Shown here in pieces: positions 9,312 through 18,430 of a stretch of 64,000 nt of DNA; within the stretch, counting starts at the first letter, position 1, and each line of letters starts with the position of its first letter. The notes below the pieces were generated by a model that was not told the DNA's origin, made no database searches, and was given only the letters and a program-made list of their open reading frames with translations. The stretch spans positions 1,178,001 through 1,242,000 of the forward strand of contig CAWUFC020000001.1 in assembly GCA_963921335.3 (NCBI GenBank), written 5' to 3'. The translations under genes were made by a program, and so were the position numbers. The DNA comes from CAWUFC02 sp963921335. Its GTDB lineage: Bacteria > Pseudomonadota > Gammaproteobacteria > Pseudomonadales > Halieaceae.

Positions 9312-9940
9312 TCAGTATCCGGCAGCTGGCCTGGATACCCAAACAGTTCGAAATCCGCTGCGTAGAACGCCAGTACCGCTTCAACGGTGCTGTCCAGATG
9401 GTAGTAATCTGGATAGCGGGAACGGGGCACGCGGCTGCGAAAGATCTGCCGTGAGCGCCTGTCCATGGGCACGTCAGTTAATCCTCGCTGTGCAAACAGG
9501 TCTGCCAGGTCGGTCTCTGCACTTTCATAGTGATAGACCTGATCAACCAGCAGGGGGCCGGCTTGCGGTTTTCCGGATGGATAGTCGCAGATCCACCAGT
9601 GCATGGGCAGGAAGTGAATGGCGTCTTTGCTGGCGCAGATCTCCGTGAGGTGTTGGACTGTTTCGGCAAAATCAGCATAGACCGAGAGCTGCTGGTAAAT
9701 GTTCTCGTGTACCTGGTCTACCTTGCGCTCGGTGTGCATGACCCAGTTGTAGGCTGAGACGAGCCTCCAGAACGGATTGCGCACAAAGGTAAAGGCCCAA
9801 TCCGCCTGACGCAGCTTTGCCCTGGCCCGGTCGAGCTGGTCATGCAGGATAATCTGTACATCGGGCTGATCTTCCAGCAGGTGCTCAATGCTGGAACTGC
9901 CGGTCTTCGGCATTTTGAACAACGTGGTTGCCTGGCTCAC
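9308..9940 (-). CDS. Sulfotransferase (210 aa), carbohydrate-type family 2
   Basis: The N-terminal F-K-M-P-K-T-G-S-S-S-I (about 8-18) is the 5'-phosphosulfate-binding loop for PAPS. F-T-F-V-R-N-P-F-W-R-L-V-S-A-Y (about 49-63) is the 3'-phosphate-binding segment. The R-N-P-x-x-R-x-x-S-x-Y pattern matches Golgi-type chondroitin/heparan family 2 sulfotransferases and their bacterial relatives, which sulfate glycans. At 210 aa it is compact but complete. It sits between the ABC-2 permease (9-base gap) and the 903-aa membrane protein (ATGA overlap). It probably sulfates the cluster's glycan in the cytoplasm before export. Confidence 0.85.
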   Translation of the reverse strand: MSQATTLFKMPKTGSSSIEHLLEDQPDVQIILHDQLDRARAKLRQADWAFTFVRNPFWRLVSAYNWVMHTERKVDQVHENIYQQLSVYADFAETVQHLTEICASKDAIHFLPMHWWICDYPSGKPQAGPLLVDQVYHYESAETDLADLFAQRGLTDVPMDRRSRQIFRSRVPRSRYPDYYHLDSTVEAVLAFYAADFELFGYPGQLPDTE

Positions 9941-9949
9941 CGCTGCCGC

Positions 9950-10711
9950 CTAGTTCACGTAATGGGCCAGCTTCTTGTCCAGCCGCCGAAGCAAATAGAG
10001 TCCCAACAGGCTAAGAATCAGCCCGGACACGAAAACACCTGCCAGTGATTCCCAGTTTGGCCACTCTCCATAGAGCAGGATATTGCGATACTCACGAATC
10101 AGCACCGCCATCGGATTCAGGTTGAGCCAGCGCTGGATCTCCTCGCCGAGACGGGAGGTATCAAAGAAAATACCACTCATATAAAACATCAACAGCAGCG
10201 CATTCTCCACAAACTTGCGTATGTCGGGGTACTGCGGAATCAGCACTGATAGCAGGCAACCAATCCCAACGATCACCAACAGCTGTGTGAGCAGCAGCGC
10301 AGGCAGGGCAAGCCAGGCCAGGGTGGGCCCGTCGCTATAAAATGCAGCAAAAACCAGGAACAGCACCAACACGATGCCAAATCGCAGGCTGCCGCCGGCG
10401 ATTTCGGTCAGTGGAAACACCAGCTTGGGCAGGTAGATTTGGTTAATCAGGGTACCATTACCCAGTATCGAATTGCCCGCCCGTTTCACGGGAGCATCGA
10501 ACCAGCGCCAGAACACCAGTCCGCATAACAAGAAGCCGACAAACCCAGGTCCACCGCGCTGCAGGAAGATTTCAAAAATGGCGTAGAACGCCACCATATA
10601 CATCAGCGGTTCCAGCACCCACCAGGCGATACCCATGTAGTTCTGGGATGCCTCGGCTTTCAGGTCGAGATAGGCCCGGTGCAGAATCAGTTTGCCAATG
10701 CGCGTATTCAA
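9950..10711 (-). CDS. ABC-2 type polysaccharide export permease (253 aa), KpsM/Wzm-like
   Basis: There are six hydrophobic segments in the ABC-2 arrangement. The N-terminal amphipathic part D-L-K-A-E-A-S-Q-N-Y-M-G-I-A-W-W-V-L-E-P is the signature start of Wzm/KpsM/TagG permeases, and N-P-M-A-V-L-I-R-E-Y-R-N-I-L near the end is also typical. It would form the channel exporting a finished lipid-linked glycan. No ATP-binding partner (Wzt/KpsT, Walker A GxxGxGKST) is encoded anywhere in the window, which is unusual since the two are normally adjacent. It is co-directional with the MBOAT upstream (9-base gap) and the sulfotransferase downstream. Confidence 0.88.
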   Translation of the reverse strand: MNTRIGKLILHRAYLDLKAEASQNYMGIAWWVLEPLMYMVAFYAIFEIFLQRGGPGFVGFLLCGLVFWRWFDAPVKRAGNSILGNGTLINQIYLPKLVFPLTEIAGGSLRFGIVLVLFLVFAAFYSDGPTLAWLALPALLLTQLLVIVGIGCLLSVLIPQYPDIRKFVENALLLMFYMSGIFFDTSRLGEEIQRWLNLNPMAVLIREYRNILLYGEWPNWESLAGVFVSGLILSLLGLYLLRRLDKKLAHYVN

Positions 10712-10720
10712 TGCCAGGCC

Positions 10721-12187
10721 CTAGAACTGGAAGTAGATAAATTCGCTGACCTGTTGCAGCAGCATCAGCGGAACAATCAGCAAAATCAGCTGGAACACCA
10801 GGTACTTGGGTGATCCATCGTAGTCCTCAAGCAGCTCCTGGCTGTTCTTGCAGTGGTAGATTACCAGAATGAACAGGGTGATGACCGCAGCCAGCAGCGC
10901 GGTGGCAAACTGGTCGTGCTGGCTTTTATCCACCAGTCGGAACAGGATGTTGTCGCTGAAGAACAGCTGTTTGTTTACGGTGAACTCGATGTCCGTCAAT
11001 CCAAACATGCCCGACATGATTTTACCCACGGTCTCCCAATCCTTGGCCCGGAACAGGATCAAGGACAAGTTGGCGAAATTAAAGGTAATGAACCAACCCA
11101 GCAGATGTGGAAAGGGTAGCTTTCTGCGCCGCCAGATGTGGTTGATGACCAGGCCGAAGCCGTGCATGAAGCCAAACACAACAAACGTCCAGGCCGCTCC
11201 GTGCCAGATGCCAGAGGCTTCCATGGCAACCACTGTGGCGAACATGGCCCAGGTAAAGCTGAAGCCTTTGCGTGAGCGCAGGATCGGTCGGTAAATGTAC
11301 AGGTTGATGAATCTGGTCAGGGTCAGGTGCCAGCGCTGCCAGAGATTGATAATACTCGCCGCCTTGTAGGGGCTGTTGAAATTCAATGGCAACACGATGT
11401 TGAACATCAAGGCTAAGCCGATGGCCATGTCAGAGTAGCCACTGAAATCAAAGTACAGTTGGAAGGTGTAGCTGAGGCTGGTGATCCAGGCCTCCACCAG
11501 GTTGAGGGTCTCGGCGACATCAAAGCCCGGCGTGGCCCAGCCCGCGAAGCTGTCTGCCACCACCACCTTCTTGAACAGGCCGATGGAGAAGATGAAACTC
11601 CCCAGGGTGAAGTTGTTCACCCGGAAGCGCTTGTTGTCCTCCTGGGCAAACTGGGGCATGACTTCTTTATGGTGAACAATGGGTCCGGCGATCAGCTGCG
11701 GGAAAAAAGACACAAAAAGCACGTAGTCGGCAAAATTGCGCTCGCGAGTCAGGCCCTTGTAACTGTCTACGACAAATGCGATTTGCTGCAGGCTGAAAAA
11801 ACTGATCGCCAGGGGTAGGGCCATGTAAAGCAGTGGAAACTCAGTACCCAGCACGAAATTGACGCTGCCGACAAAGAAATCCCGATACTTGAAGTAACCC
11901 AGCATGCCCACGTTGAACAGAATGGCAGCGATCAACACACGCTTCTTGGCAAGCAGTCGGTCTGCCTCTCCGAGGCGCTCCATCCAGCCGGCCACGGTGA
12001 AATTCACCACGATCGAGCTGCCCAGTAGCAACAGGTAGATTGGATTCCAGTAGCCGTAGAAGAACAGCGAGGCAAACATCAGGAAATACTTGGCCTGACG
12101 TGGTCCCCAGTTGTGGCTGATAGCGAAATAGCCAATCAACACCGTGGGCAGGAAGGCGAAGATGAATACGTAGGAGTTAAACAGCAT
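10721..12187 (-). CDS. MBOAT-family O-acyltransferase (488 aa), AlgI-like, copy 2
   Basis: It has the same architecture as the copy at 4988-6514: L-F-N-S-Y-V-F-I-F-A-F-L-P at the N-terminus, then F-F-P-Q-L-I-A-G-P-I-V-H-H-K-E-V-M-P-Q-F, Y-F-D-F-S-G-Y-S-D-M-A-I-G-L, and the catalytic-histidine motif S-G-I-W-H-G-A-A-W. The two copies are clearly divergent paralogues rather than a recent duplication. The start lies 3 bases after the stop of the SGNH-like gene, the classic pairing for surface-polymer O-acetylation or O-acylation. The acceptor is presumably the glycan exported by the neighbouring permease. Confidence 0.9.
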   Translation of the reverse strand: MLFNSYVFIFAFLPTVLIGYFAISHNWGPRQAKYFLMFASLFFYGYWNPIYLLLLGSSIVVNFTVAGWMERLGEADRLLAKKRVLIAAILFNVGMLGYFKYRDFFVGSVNFVLGTEFPLLYMALPLAISFFSLQQIAFVVDSYKGLTRERNFADYVLFVSFFPQLIAGPIVHHKEVMPQFAQEDNKRFRVNNFTLGSFIFSIGLFKKVVVADSFAGWATPGFDVAETLNLVEAWITSLSYTFQLYFDFSGYSDMAIGLALMFNIVLPLNFNSPYKAASIINLWQRWHLTLTRFINLYIYRPILRSRKGFSFTWAMFATVVAMEASGIWHGAAWTFVVFGFMHGFGLVINHIWRRRKLPFPHLLGWFITFNFANLSLILFRAKDWETVGKIMSGMFGLTDIEFTVNKQLFFSDNILFRLVDKSQHDQFATALLAAVITLFILVIYHCKNSQELLEDYDGSPKYLVFQLILLIVPLMLLQQVSEFIYFQF

Positions 12188-12190
12188 GGC

Positions 12191-13510
12191 TTAGCGCACC
12201 ACCTGCGCGGCACCCGCGGCTTCTACCATGGCCTGGATTTCGGCAACATCATCAGCGCGCTCCTTCAGGAATCGCTGGCGCTGGCTATTGATCCAGGCGA
12301 GGTGCGCCTCAATGTTGCGTGAATCTATTCTTACCCCGAAATCTTCAGGGATTGGGTTTTTGCCGTCTACGCCGAGAATGCGATCCAGAATCAGGTCCCC
12401 GGTATGTTGCTGTACGTGGCTGGCATCGCGGTACCAGCGCATATTGTTGCCGGTAAGGGTGCGCTCCGGCAGTGCTTCCATATTCACCTCGGTGTAACCG
12501 GTGAAGTCCCAGATCTGGAATGGCGTTTTGCCGTTGAGTGCTGCCAGTTCTTCAACCAGGCTTACCACGGTGCGCTTCCAGTCCTCTGACTGGGGCCAGA
12601 TGCCGATGCTGTGCATCGCCTCCAGCAGCCTGGCGTGATAGGGCATGAAAGTGATGATGACCCGGGTACCCTGCTGGTAAGCGTCGTTCAGCATCCAGCG
12701 GAAGTCATCGATCGGGTTGCTGCCGTCATTGCCTTCCTGGCGCAATGCATAACGGAAGCTGTCCGTCGGCACCCAGCCCCCGGGAATGTAAATTCTTTCG
12801 ACCTGCTTGAAGTAGCTGCGATGGCGGCGCTGTTCCGCCACTCGGTTGGTCCAGTGACCGTCGGGATGGATAGTCAGATAGGGCGTTTCGCCGCGCTCGA
12901 CCCTGGCTTGCCCGGTCATGGTCATGACGCTGTTCTTGAACGTGTTCCAGGCCAGCATGGTGTCGAAGTAGTCGGAGATCGCCATCGGCCATCGCTGCAG
13001 GTTATGGCTGCCGTCGCGATTGACCCGCAGGCGTTTCTCAAAGTCCATGTAGGCACGCCGGTTGGGCGGACGTTGCCAGGCGTTAAACATGTAGAAATCG
13101 GGATTGAACAGGACCAGTTCCAGCGGTCGTATCGCGCTTGCGTGTTGGTATTGCAGCACGTTGGCGCGCATTGTTGAGCCTGCCAGGGCGCCATTGTAGG
13201 TATCGTAGTCAGCCAGGCCGGGATGATCCGGGCGCAGCGCAGTGCCGGTACGCGATGAGCCCAGCATCAGTGCATTGGGCTGGCGGCGCTCTATCGCATA
13301 GGGCTTCGACAGCAATTGGGAGTTGAAAAACTGGGTTCGCAGCTCATTCACACCTTCCCGGTTGGGGCTGGCAAACAGGTAAAAGGGATCGACCACGTAA
13401 TTGAAGCTGCCCAGCAGTCCCAGGCTGATCAGCAGGCCGAGTGCGAGCCTCGCCAGGTAGCGGGGCGCAGCGAGGACAAAGTCATGTTCGGGAAGCTTCA
13501 GCTCACTCAT
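12191..13510 (-). CDS. SGNH-hydrolase-like membrane-anchored protein (439 aa), MBOAT partner
   Basis: A single N-terminal helix (about 18-40) is followed by V-V-D-P-F-Y-L-F and R-R-Q-P-N-A-L-M-L, then G-S-S-R at 84-87 (candidate nucleophile S86). W-Y-R-D-A-S-H closes with D362-x-x-H365. The order matches SGNH acyltransferase-like proteins (AlgJ/AlgX/DltD type) acting outside the membrane. It has a longer C-terminal tail than the other two paralogues in this window. It is immediately upstream of the second MBOAT gene, 3 bases apart, so a two-component O-acylation system is likely. The acyl group and acceptor are unknown. Confidence 0.75.
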   Translation of the reverse strand: MSELKLPEHDFVLAAPRYLARLALGLLISLGLLGSFNYVVDPFYLFASPNREGVNELRTQFFNSQLLSKPYAIERRQPNALMLGSSRTGTALRPDHPGLADYDTYNGALAGSTMRANVLQYQHASAIRPLELVLFNPDFYMFNAWQRPPNRRAYMDFEKRLRVNRDGSHNLQRWPMAISDYFDTMLAWNTFKNSVMTMTGQARVERGETPYLTIHPDGHWTNRVAEQRRHRSYFKQVERIYIPGGWVPTDSFRYALRQEGNDGSNPIDDFRWMLNDAYQQGTRVIITFMPYHARLLEAMHSIGIWPQSEDWKRTVVSLVEELAALNGKTPFQIWDFTGYTEVNMEALPERTLTGNNMRWYRDASHVQQHTGDLILDRILGVDGKNPIPEDFGVRIDSRNIEAHLAWINSQRQRFLKERADDVAEIQAMVEAAGAAQVVR

Positions 13511-13546
13511 CAGTGCGGATCGTTATTGTTCTGCACCTATTATGCC

Positions 13547-15175
13547 CTAGCTGGCGAAGCGATACCGGCTGATATAGCTGGCTGTCTCGGGATCCAGTTT
13601 GTCCACGGTACAGCTCAGCAGCTTGTAGTTGCGGTTTTGCCAGATCACGTCGGCACAAAAGCGGGTCATGTTTTTCTCGCGGGGGTGACCGCGGCCAGCC
13701 CAGTTCCATCGTTGTTCCATCGTCGGGATCAGAAACCTGACAGGCTCTGACAGCACGATATCCGAACTGAGTTCTGTGTCCCGATTTATGCCATCAAGGC
13801 GCATCTGCTGCTGAACCAGCAACATGCAGTCGCGTAAATTGCCGCTACCGGGTAGCTGATACTCCAGCGCTCGCAGGGTGAGCCAGCCGCAGCCGGCCAG
13901 GGGCAGCGGTTGCGGGTTGCTGGCAAGAAAGTCGACAAACTGCTGCCGATCAATGCTGGTCGGCGTCGGCTGCTCCTGAAGGCCGGCGAACTGCAGCCAT
14001 GGCGTGCGCAGCGGCTCCAGTAACAGTAGCCCTGCCAGCAATAGTGGCAATTGCCAGCCCGCCAGGTAGCGGTGCAGCAGCAGCGGCCAGAAAAATATGC
14101 TGAGAATGACTGGTATGCGCACATAGTGTGACCAGGGACCGTGCTGGAATATCAGGAACCAGGCCAGGTGCGCCGACATAGCCAGTCCCAGCGCGAGCAG
14201 GCTCCAGTCCAGCGCACTGCGCTTGCTGCGAAACACCAGTGCCAGGGTGGCGGTGAAGTTGGCAATGACCAGTAAGAGGGCCGGCCAAAGTTGCCGTTCA
14301 CCGGCACTTAGTGCCGCGCTGAGTACCTTGAAGTTGCGTTGCAGGTTATCGCCAATGTGTAGCAGCGGGTTATCCGCCGCCAGCAGTGGTGCCAGGCCTG
14401 AGCCGCCCTGGAAAAATTCCGCGGCAATGCTGTCCCGTGCGAGGCGCGCTGGCTCGTCGAGTTGGGACAGCGCCCAGTGCTGATACAGCTGCCAGGGCAA
14501 TAACAGTAAGCCTGCACCGGCCAGCAGTGGCAGCAGCTGTTTACCTGTTTTGCTGTAGCCAGCCTGCCAGTTATGCAGCGCCCAGGTCATAGGTAGCGCC
14601 ACCAGTGCTATCAGCGCGTAGAACTTGCACAGCAGGGCAATGCCGATGCCCAGCCCCAGTCCGAACCAGGTTTGCCATCGGTCACTGTGCAGAGCTGGCC
14701 CCAGCCGTAACATCAGCCAGCACAGGCACAGGGCCAGTAAGCCATCACCGATAAACACCAGCCAGGTGTTGCGATCGTAAAAAGACAGTAATACGAGGAT
14801 AGCGGCGATGGTCAGGGCGAACTTGTCAGTATCCGCCAAAGGCCGCACGGCCCTGATGCAGACCAGCAGGGCCAGGATCATCAGGCTGGTCGCCACCACG
14901 CTTGGCAGCCACTCTGGATGACCGAATAGCTGTGTGCCCAGTGTCAGGGGCAGAATCAGGCTGGGACCGGTAGTGACCCGGGGGTTAAACCATATTGGCT
15001 CGTGGTAGCTCGATACCCAGCCCAGACCCATGCCCAGGTTCTTGGCGACGCTGGCATTGAAGGCATCGTCGTACATTAACTCCGATACGGCGCTGGCGGC
15101 GAGCATGGCGAGACAAAACCAGGCCAGCAGCACAAGCCAGTACCAACGCTTGAGAGGCTCTAGCGCCTCAATCAC
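13547..15175 (-). CDS. ArnT/PMT-type GT-C glycosyltransferase (542 aa)
   Basis: After the first helix the sequence reads S-E-L-M-Y-D-D-A-F (D36-D37), the acidic pair in the first outer loop of GT39/GT83 enzymes. It is followed by an L-G-x-G-W segment and then P-S-L-I-L-P-L-T-L-G. Many helices and a short soluble C-terminus follow. Such enzymes transfer a sugar from a polyprenyl phosphate carrier on the periplasmic side. GTG at 15175 overlaps the stop of the frameshifted FAD gene (GTGA), so it belongs to the same transcript. Donor and acceptor are not deducible. Confidence 0.75.
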   Translation of the reverse strand: MIEALEPLKRWYWLVLLAWFCLAMLAASAVSELMYDDAFNASVAKNLGMGLGWVSSYHEPIWFNPRVTTGPSLILPLTLGTQLFGHPEWLPSVVATSLMILALLVCIRAVRPLADTDKFALTIAAILVLLSFYDRNTWLVFIGDGLLALCLCWLMLRLGPALHSDRWQTWFGLGLGIGIALLCKFYALIALVALPMTWALHNWQAGYSKTGKQLLPLLAGAGLLLLPWQLYQHWALSQLDEPARLARDSIAAEFFQGGSGLAPLLAADNPLLHIGDNLQRNFKVLSAALSAGERQLWPALLLVIANFTATLALVFRSKRSALDWSLLALGLAMSAHLAWFLIFQHGPWSHYVRIPVILSIFFWPLLLHRYLAGWQLPLLLAGLLLLEPLRTPWLQFAGLQEQPTPTSIDRQQFVDFLASNPQPLPLAGCGWLTLRALEYQLPGSGNLRDCMLLVQQQMRLDGINRDTELSSDIVLSEPVRFLIPTMEQRWNWAGRGHPREKNMTRFCADVIWQNRNYKLLSCTVDKLDPETASYISRYRFAS

Positions 15176-16495
15176 GCGTCACCGGCCAGCAGCTCGCTGA
15201 CTTCCCGCCCTATGCGGCGCCCTTCACGAATAGCGTAGTTGGTACCGCGATCCTCGGGATAGATCTGAGCCATTGAGCACAGCATCAGATTGTCCAGCGG
15301 TGATTGTTGATCCGGTATCAGCTTGCTGTATTGCAATCCAACCACTGGTTGGGAGTATTCAGCACGGTACACATAATGCTGGACGATCCAGTCCTCTTTG
15401 AAGTGCGGAAACATGCGTTTCAAATGAGGCAGGGAAAAGGCCAGGACCTCATCGTCGCTCATTCGATAGAGGCTGTCATCGGTAGGCAGGTACTTGGACA
15501 GGTACACAATGTGCTGGCCATCATAGCTGTCGCTGGGTTCAAAGTTGGTGTGTTCTATCACGCCCACATAGGGGAAGTCAGGGTCAGTCACATTGAGCCA
15601 GTAGGTGTCTGACAGGCTGTGCTTCAGAATCAGGGTCAGACACACATTACCCAGATAATCGATCTTCAGCAGCTCAGAACCATAGCCTTCGGAGACATGG
15701 CCCCTGAGCAGTTTTTCTGCCAGCGGCAGGGCGGTGGTGTTGATCACCATATCGGCTTCGAAGGCCCGCTCGCCGCTCAGCACCGCGGTCACACGGCCAT
15801 CCTCTACGGTCAGGCCGGTGGCCGGGCTAGACAGCTCGATGTTGCCCCCCGTGTGCTTCAATCCTGGCTGCGACCTTCTCTGCGAGTCGGGCAAAACCGC
15901 CACGGAAGTAGGCGAGAATTTCCTCGCCTCCTTTGCCTCGGCTGCCGCCGCGCAGAACCAGCTTCTTCCAGAACCAGACCGCGCCAATCTGTGACGCATA
16001 GCGACCAAACTTGCCCTGCAGCAGCGGCCACCAGACTTTGTCGAAAACTTCCTGTCCCGCCATGCGCTTGATCCAGTCTGCAGCGGTGACGTTTTCCAGC
16101 TGGCGCCAATCCCTGACCAGGCGAGCCTGGAAGACCAGGAGGCCCAGGCGAATACGCCCGACAAAACTCAGAGGTGTATAACGCAATACGTCCAGCGGCG
16201 TACTCAGGCGAAAGATCGAATTGGCGTAATAGTTGCCGGTGCTGGAAGGGCGGTAAAGGATGTCCTGCTCAAGCCCCAGTTCGGCAATCAGCTCCATAAT
16301 GTGCCGATCGTTGGTGAACCAGTGATGATAAAACTTCTCCAGCCGGGTGCCCGCCACCTCAAAGCAACCTGCTAATCCACCCACTTCCTCATCGGCTTCC
16401 AGCACCGTGACATTGATGCCTGCCCGACTCAATTCATAGGCGGTTGCAAGACCGGTATAGCCAGCGCCAACAATGACCACTTTCGCTCCGCTCAT
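15172..16495 (-). pseudogene. FAD-dependent oxidoreductase (protoporphyrinogen-oxidase/UGM-like fold), frameshifted
   Basis: Two overlapping frames make one protein. Frame one (from ATG 16495; open to 15827) begins V-V-I-V-G-A-G-Y-T-G-L-A (FAD-binding G10-x-G12-x-x-G15) and reaches R-I-E-A-H-G-G. Frame two (open from 16164 to 15172) continues N-I-E-L-S-S-P-A-T-G-L and ends normally near E-G-R-R-I-G-R-E-V. The junction is a run of six C at 15845-15850 (plus strand); with five C the frame is restored and a protein of about 440 aa results. The start overlaps the upstream stop (ATGA). Relatives are amine-oxidase-like flavoproteins often found near DPM-type GT2 genes. It could be real inactivation or a homopolymer error. 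Confidence 0.75.
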
Positions 16496-17460
16496 TGTTG
16501 GGACTCCCCCCGACGCAGTTGGCGGATGTGTTGACCCAGACCGCCGCCCCAGAATCTCAGTAGCCACAGGAAGCCGACGGCCGTGACCGGCAGCCACAGC
16601 AGCAAATGCACTAGTACAGCCATGGCGCTGGCCAGTGCGGCGTCTGTGCCGGTCAGGCTGAAGCCCATTGCGGTGAAATAATCGAAGGTACCGACGTAGC
16701 CAGGTGAACTGGGTAGCAGTGTACTGAGTGAGCCCAGGGCCAGGGCGAACCAGGGTGCCAGGGGATCAAAGCTGTCAGTGAGGGCACGTGCCCCGCAAAA
16801 GAAGACCAGGCCTTCCAGCAGCCAGGCGGCCAGCGACATGGCGCACAGCTTCAACCAGGTACCCAGGCCCCGGACGGCCGCCAGTGCATCAAAGACGCCA
16901 TGGCCAAACTGCATCACGGGATTGTCCTGCGCGGGCAGGCGTGCCAGGACACGCTGCCAGGTCCTGGGAGCCAGCAGCAATAACAACATACCGGCGAACA
17001 CCAGTCCGATGCCCACGTAGGCCAGCTGGTCAAACCCGGTATCTCCCGGATACCACAGCAATCCCAGGCACAACAGGACCAGCAGGGCACCCAGGTCAAG
17101 CAGCCTTTCTATTAACAGGCTGGCAGTGACGCGATCACTGTCGGTCTGTAGATGCTGATTGAAGGCAAACGCGCGAGCCAGATCGCCGGCACGCAGAGGC
17201 AGTACATTATTCAGCGCAAAGCTGGCCAGAAATGGGCCTGCTGCTCGCCTGATGGTTAGCCCGGGTGTATAGATAGAGAGGAGCCGGGCCCAGCGCCAGA
17301 TGCGCAGGAAAAAGTCGAGTGCCAGTGCGGTCAGCGCCAGCAACAGCCAGGATGGTTTGGCCTGTGCCAGTTGAGCCAGCAATTCCCCGATATCCAACTG
17401 TCGCAAGAACAGCACCAGGAACAGTAGGGATACTGCCAGCCCGAAGAAGGTTCGCATCAA
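16492..17460 (-). CDS. Flippase-like / LPG-synthase-TM-domain membrane protein (322 aa)
   Basis: This is a polytopic protein of the lysylphosphatidylglycerol-synthase transmembrane family (PF03706, YbhN-like). N-N-V-L-P-L-R-A-G-D-L-A-R-A near residue 75 and L-L-P-S-S-P-G-Y-V-G-T-F-D near 265 are the conserved family segments. Proteins of this group lack the aminoacyl-transfer domain and are proposed lipid or polyprenyl-linked-sugar translocators. It is between the GT2 (overlap of 4 bases) and the FAD gene (ATGA). This GT2-flippase-oxidoreductase order suggests the three work together on a polyprenyl-phosphate-linked sugar. Confidence 0.82.
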   Translation of the reverse strand: MMRTFFGLAVSLLFLVLFLRQLDIGELLAQLAQAKPSWLLLALTALALDFFLRIWRWARLLSIYTPGLTIRRAAGPFLASFALNNVLPLRAGDLARAFAFNQHLQTDSDRVTASLLIERLLDLGALLVLLCLGLLWYPGDTGFDQLAYVGIGLVFAGMLLLLLAPRTWQRVLARLPAQDNPVMQFGHGVFDALAAVRGLGTWLKLCAMSLAAWLLEGLVFFCGARALTDSFDPLAPWFALALGSLSTLLPSSPGYVGTFDYFTAMGFSLTGTDAALASAMAVLVHLLLWLPVTAVGFLWLLRFWGGGLGQHIRQLRRGESQQ

Positions 17461-18422
17461 GCGTCTTGCTCGTCATCGAAGCCCTGGCTGTCGGCTACCA
17501 GGTAGAGAGGGCGCTCCTTGCCCTGTTGGTAAATCCGGGCAATGTACTCTCCGATAATGCCGAGGAACAGCAGCTGTATGCCTCCCAGAAACAGGATGGC
17601 AACCGAAAGGAAGGTCCAACCGCTGACCCAGTGATCGGTGAACAGCCGCATGCCAATCGCATACAGAATCCCGATTACAGCGAGACTACTGATCACAACC
17701 CCCACCCAGGTCGCCAGCTTAAGTGGCTTGGCCGAAAAGGAGACGATGCCATCGGTGGCAAATCTCAGCATTTTAGACAGTGGATACTTGGTTTCACCGG
17801 CATGACGCGCCGCGCGCCGATAGGGTATGGCCTGTTGAGTGAATCCGACCCAGCTCACCATCCCGCGCAAAAAGCGGTCGCGCTCAGGCATCAGCTTGAT
17901 CGCTTCGACAACGCGACGGTCCATCAGCCTGAAATCGCCCGTATCCAGCGGGATGGGTGTATCAGACAGGCGGTTGAGCAGACGGTAGAACAAGCTGGCG
18001 CTGACCAGCTTGAACCAGCTCTCCTGTTCGCGGTCGGTGCGCTGTCCATAGGCCACGTCGCAGCCCTGCCGCCAGGCCTCCAGCATCTCAAGAATCACTT
18101 CTGGAGGGTCTTGCAGATCTGCATCGATAATAACGACCGCGTCTCCCCGGGCCTGCTCTAGACCTGCGGTGACAGCTATCTGATGACCGAAATTGCGGGA
18201 CAAAGCCAGCACCTTGGCGCGGCTATCCTGATGGTGAAAACCCCGGATGAGTGTCAGAGTGCTATCGCTGCTGCCATCATCTACATAGATGATTTCCAGC
18301 GCTATTGAGCCGCCGTCGAGCACTTCCAGCAGGCGCTGGTGGGTGGCCTCGATGACTGCTGCTTCGTTATAGCAGGGCACGATAACCGACAACAGCATAT
18401 CTGAGGATTGACGTCTGCTCAT
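17457..18422 (-). CDS. DPM/GtrB-type family 2 glycosyltransferase (321 aa)
   Basis: The GT2 catalytic domain starts L-L-S-V-I-V-P-C-Y-N-E. It has Y-V-D-D-G-S-S-D, the D-A-D-L-Q-D-P-P metal-binding motif and a Q-R-x-D-R-E segment typical of dolichol-phosphate-mannose synthase-like enzymes. Two C-terminal helices (about 230-300) anchor it as in GtrB. Such enzymes make polyprenyl-phosphate hexose for GT-C transferases. ATG at 18422 is preferred over the upstream in-frame start at 18467 because the latter would run 37 bases into the preceding gene, and A-A-A-A-G-A precedes 18422. It probably supplies the donor for the GT-C proteins of this run. Confidence 0.9.
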   Translation of the reverse strand: MSRRQSSDMLLSVIVPCYNEAAVIEATHQRLLEVLDGGSIALEIIYVDDGSSDSTLTLIRGFHHQDSRAKVLALSRNFGHQIAVTAGLEQARGDAVVIIDADLQDPPEVILEMLEAWRQGCDVAYGQRTDREQESWFKLVSASLFYRLLNRLSDTPIPLDTGDFRLMDRRVVEAIKLMPERDRFLRGMVSWVGFTQQAIPYRRAARHAGETKYPLSKMLRFATDGIVSFSAKPLKLATWVGVVISSLAVIGILYAIGMRLFTDHWVSGWTFLSVAILFLGGIQLLFLGIIGEYIARIYQQGKERPLYLVADSQGFDDEQDA

Positions 18423-18430
18423 GGTCTTTT

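Noticed and set aside
12611..13177. 188-codon plus-strand open frame
   Set aside because: Antisense to the SGNH-like gene with no motif or ribosome binding site.
17319..18161. 280-codon plus-strand open frame
   Set aside because: Antisense to the GT2 and flippase-like genes; Arg/Pro/His-rich composition typical of shadow frames.
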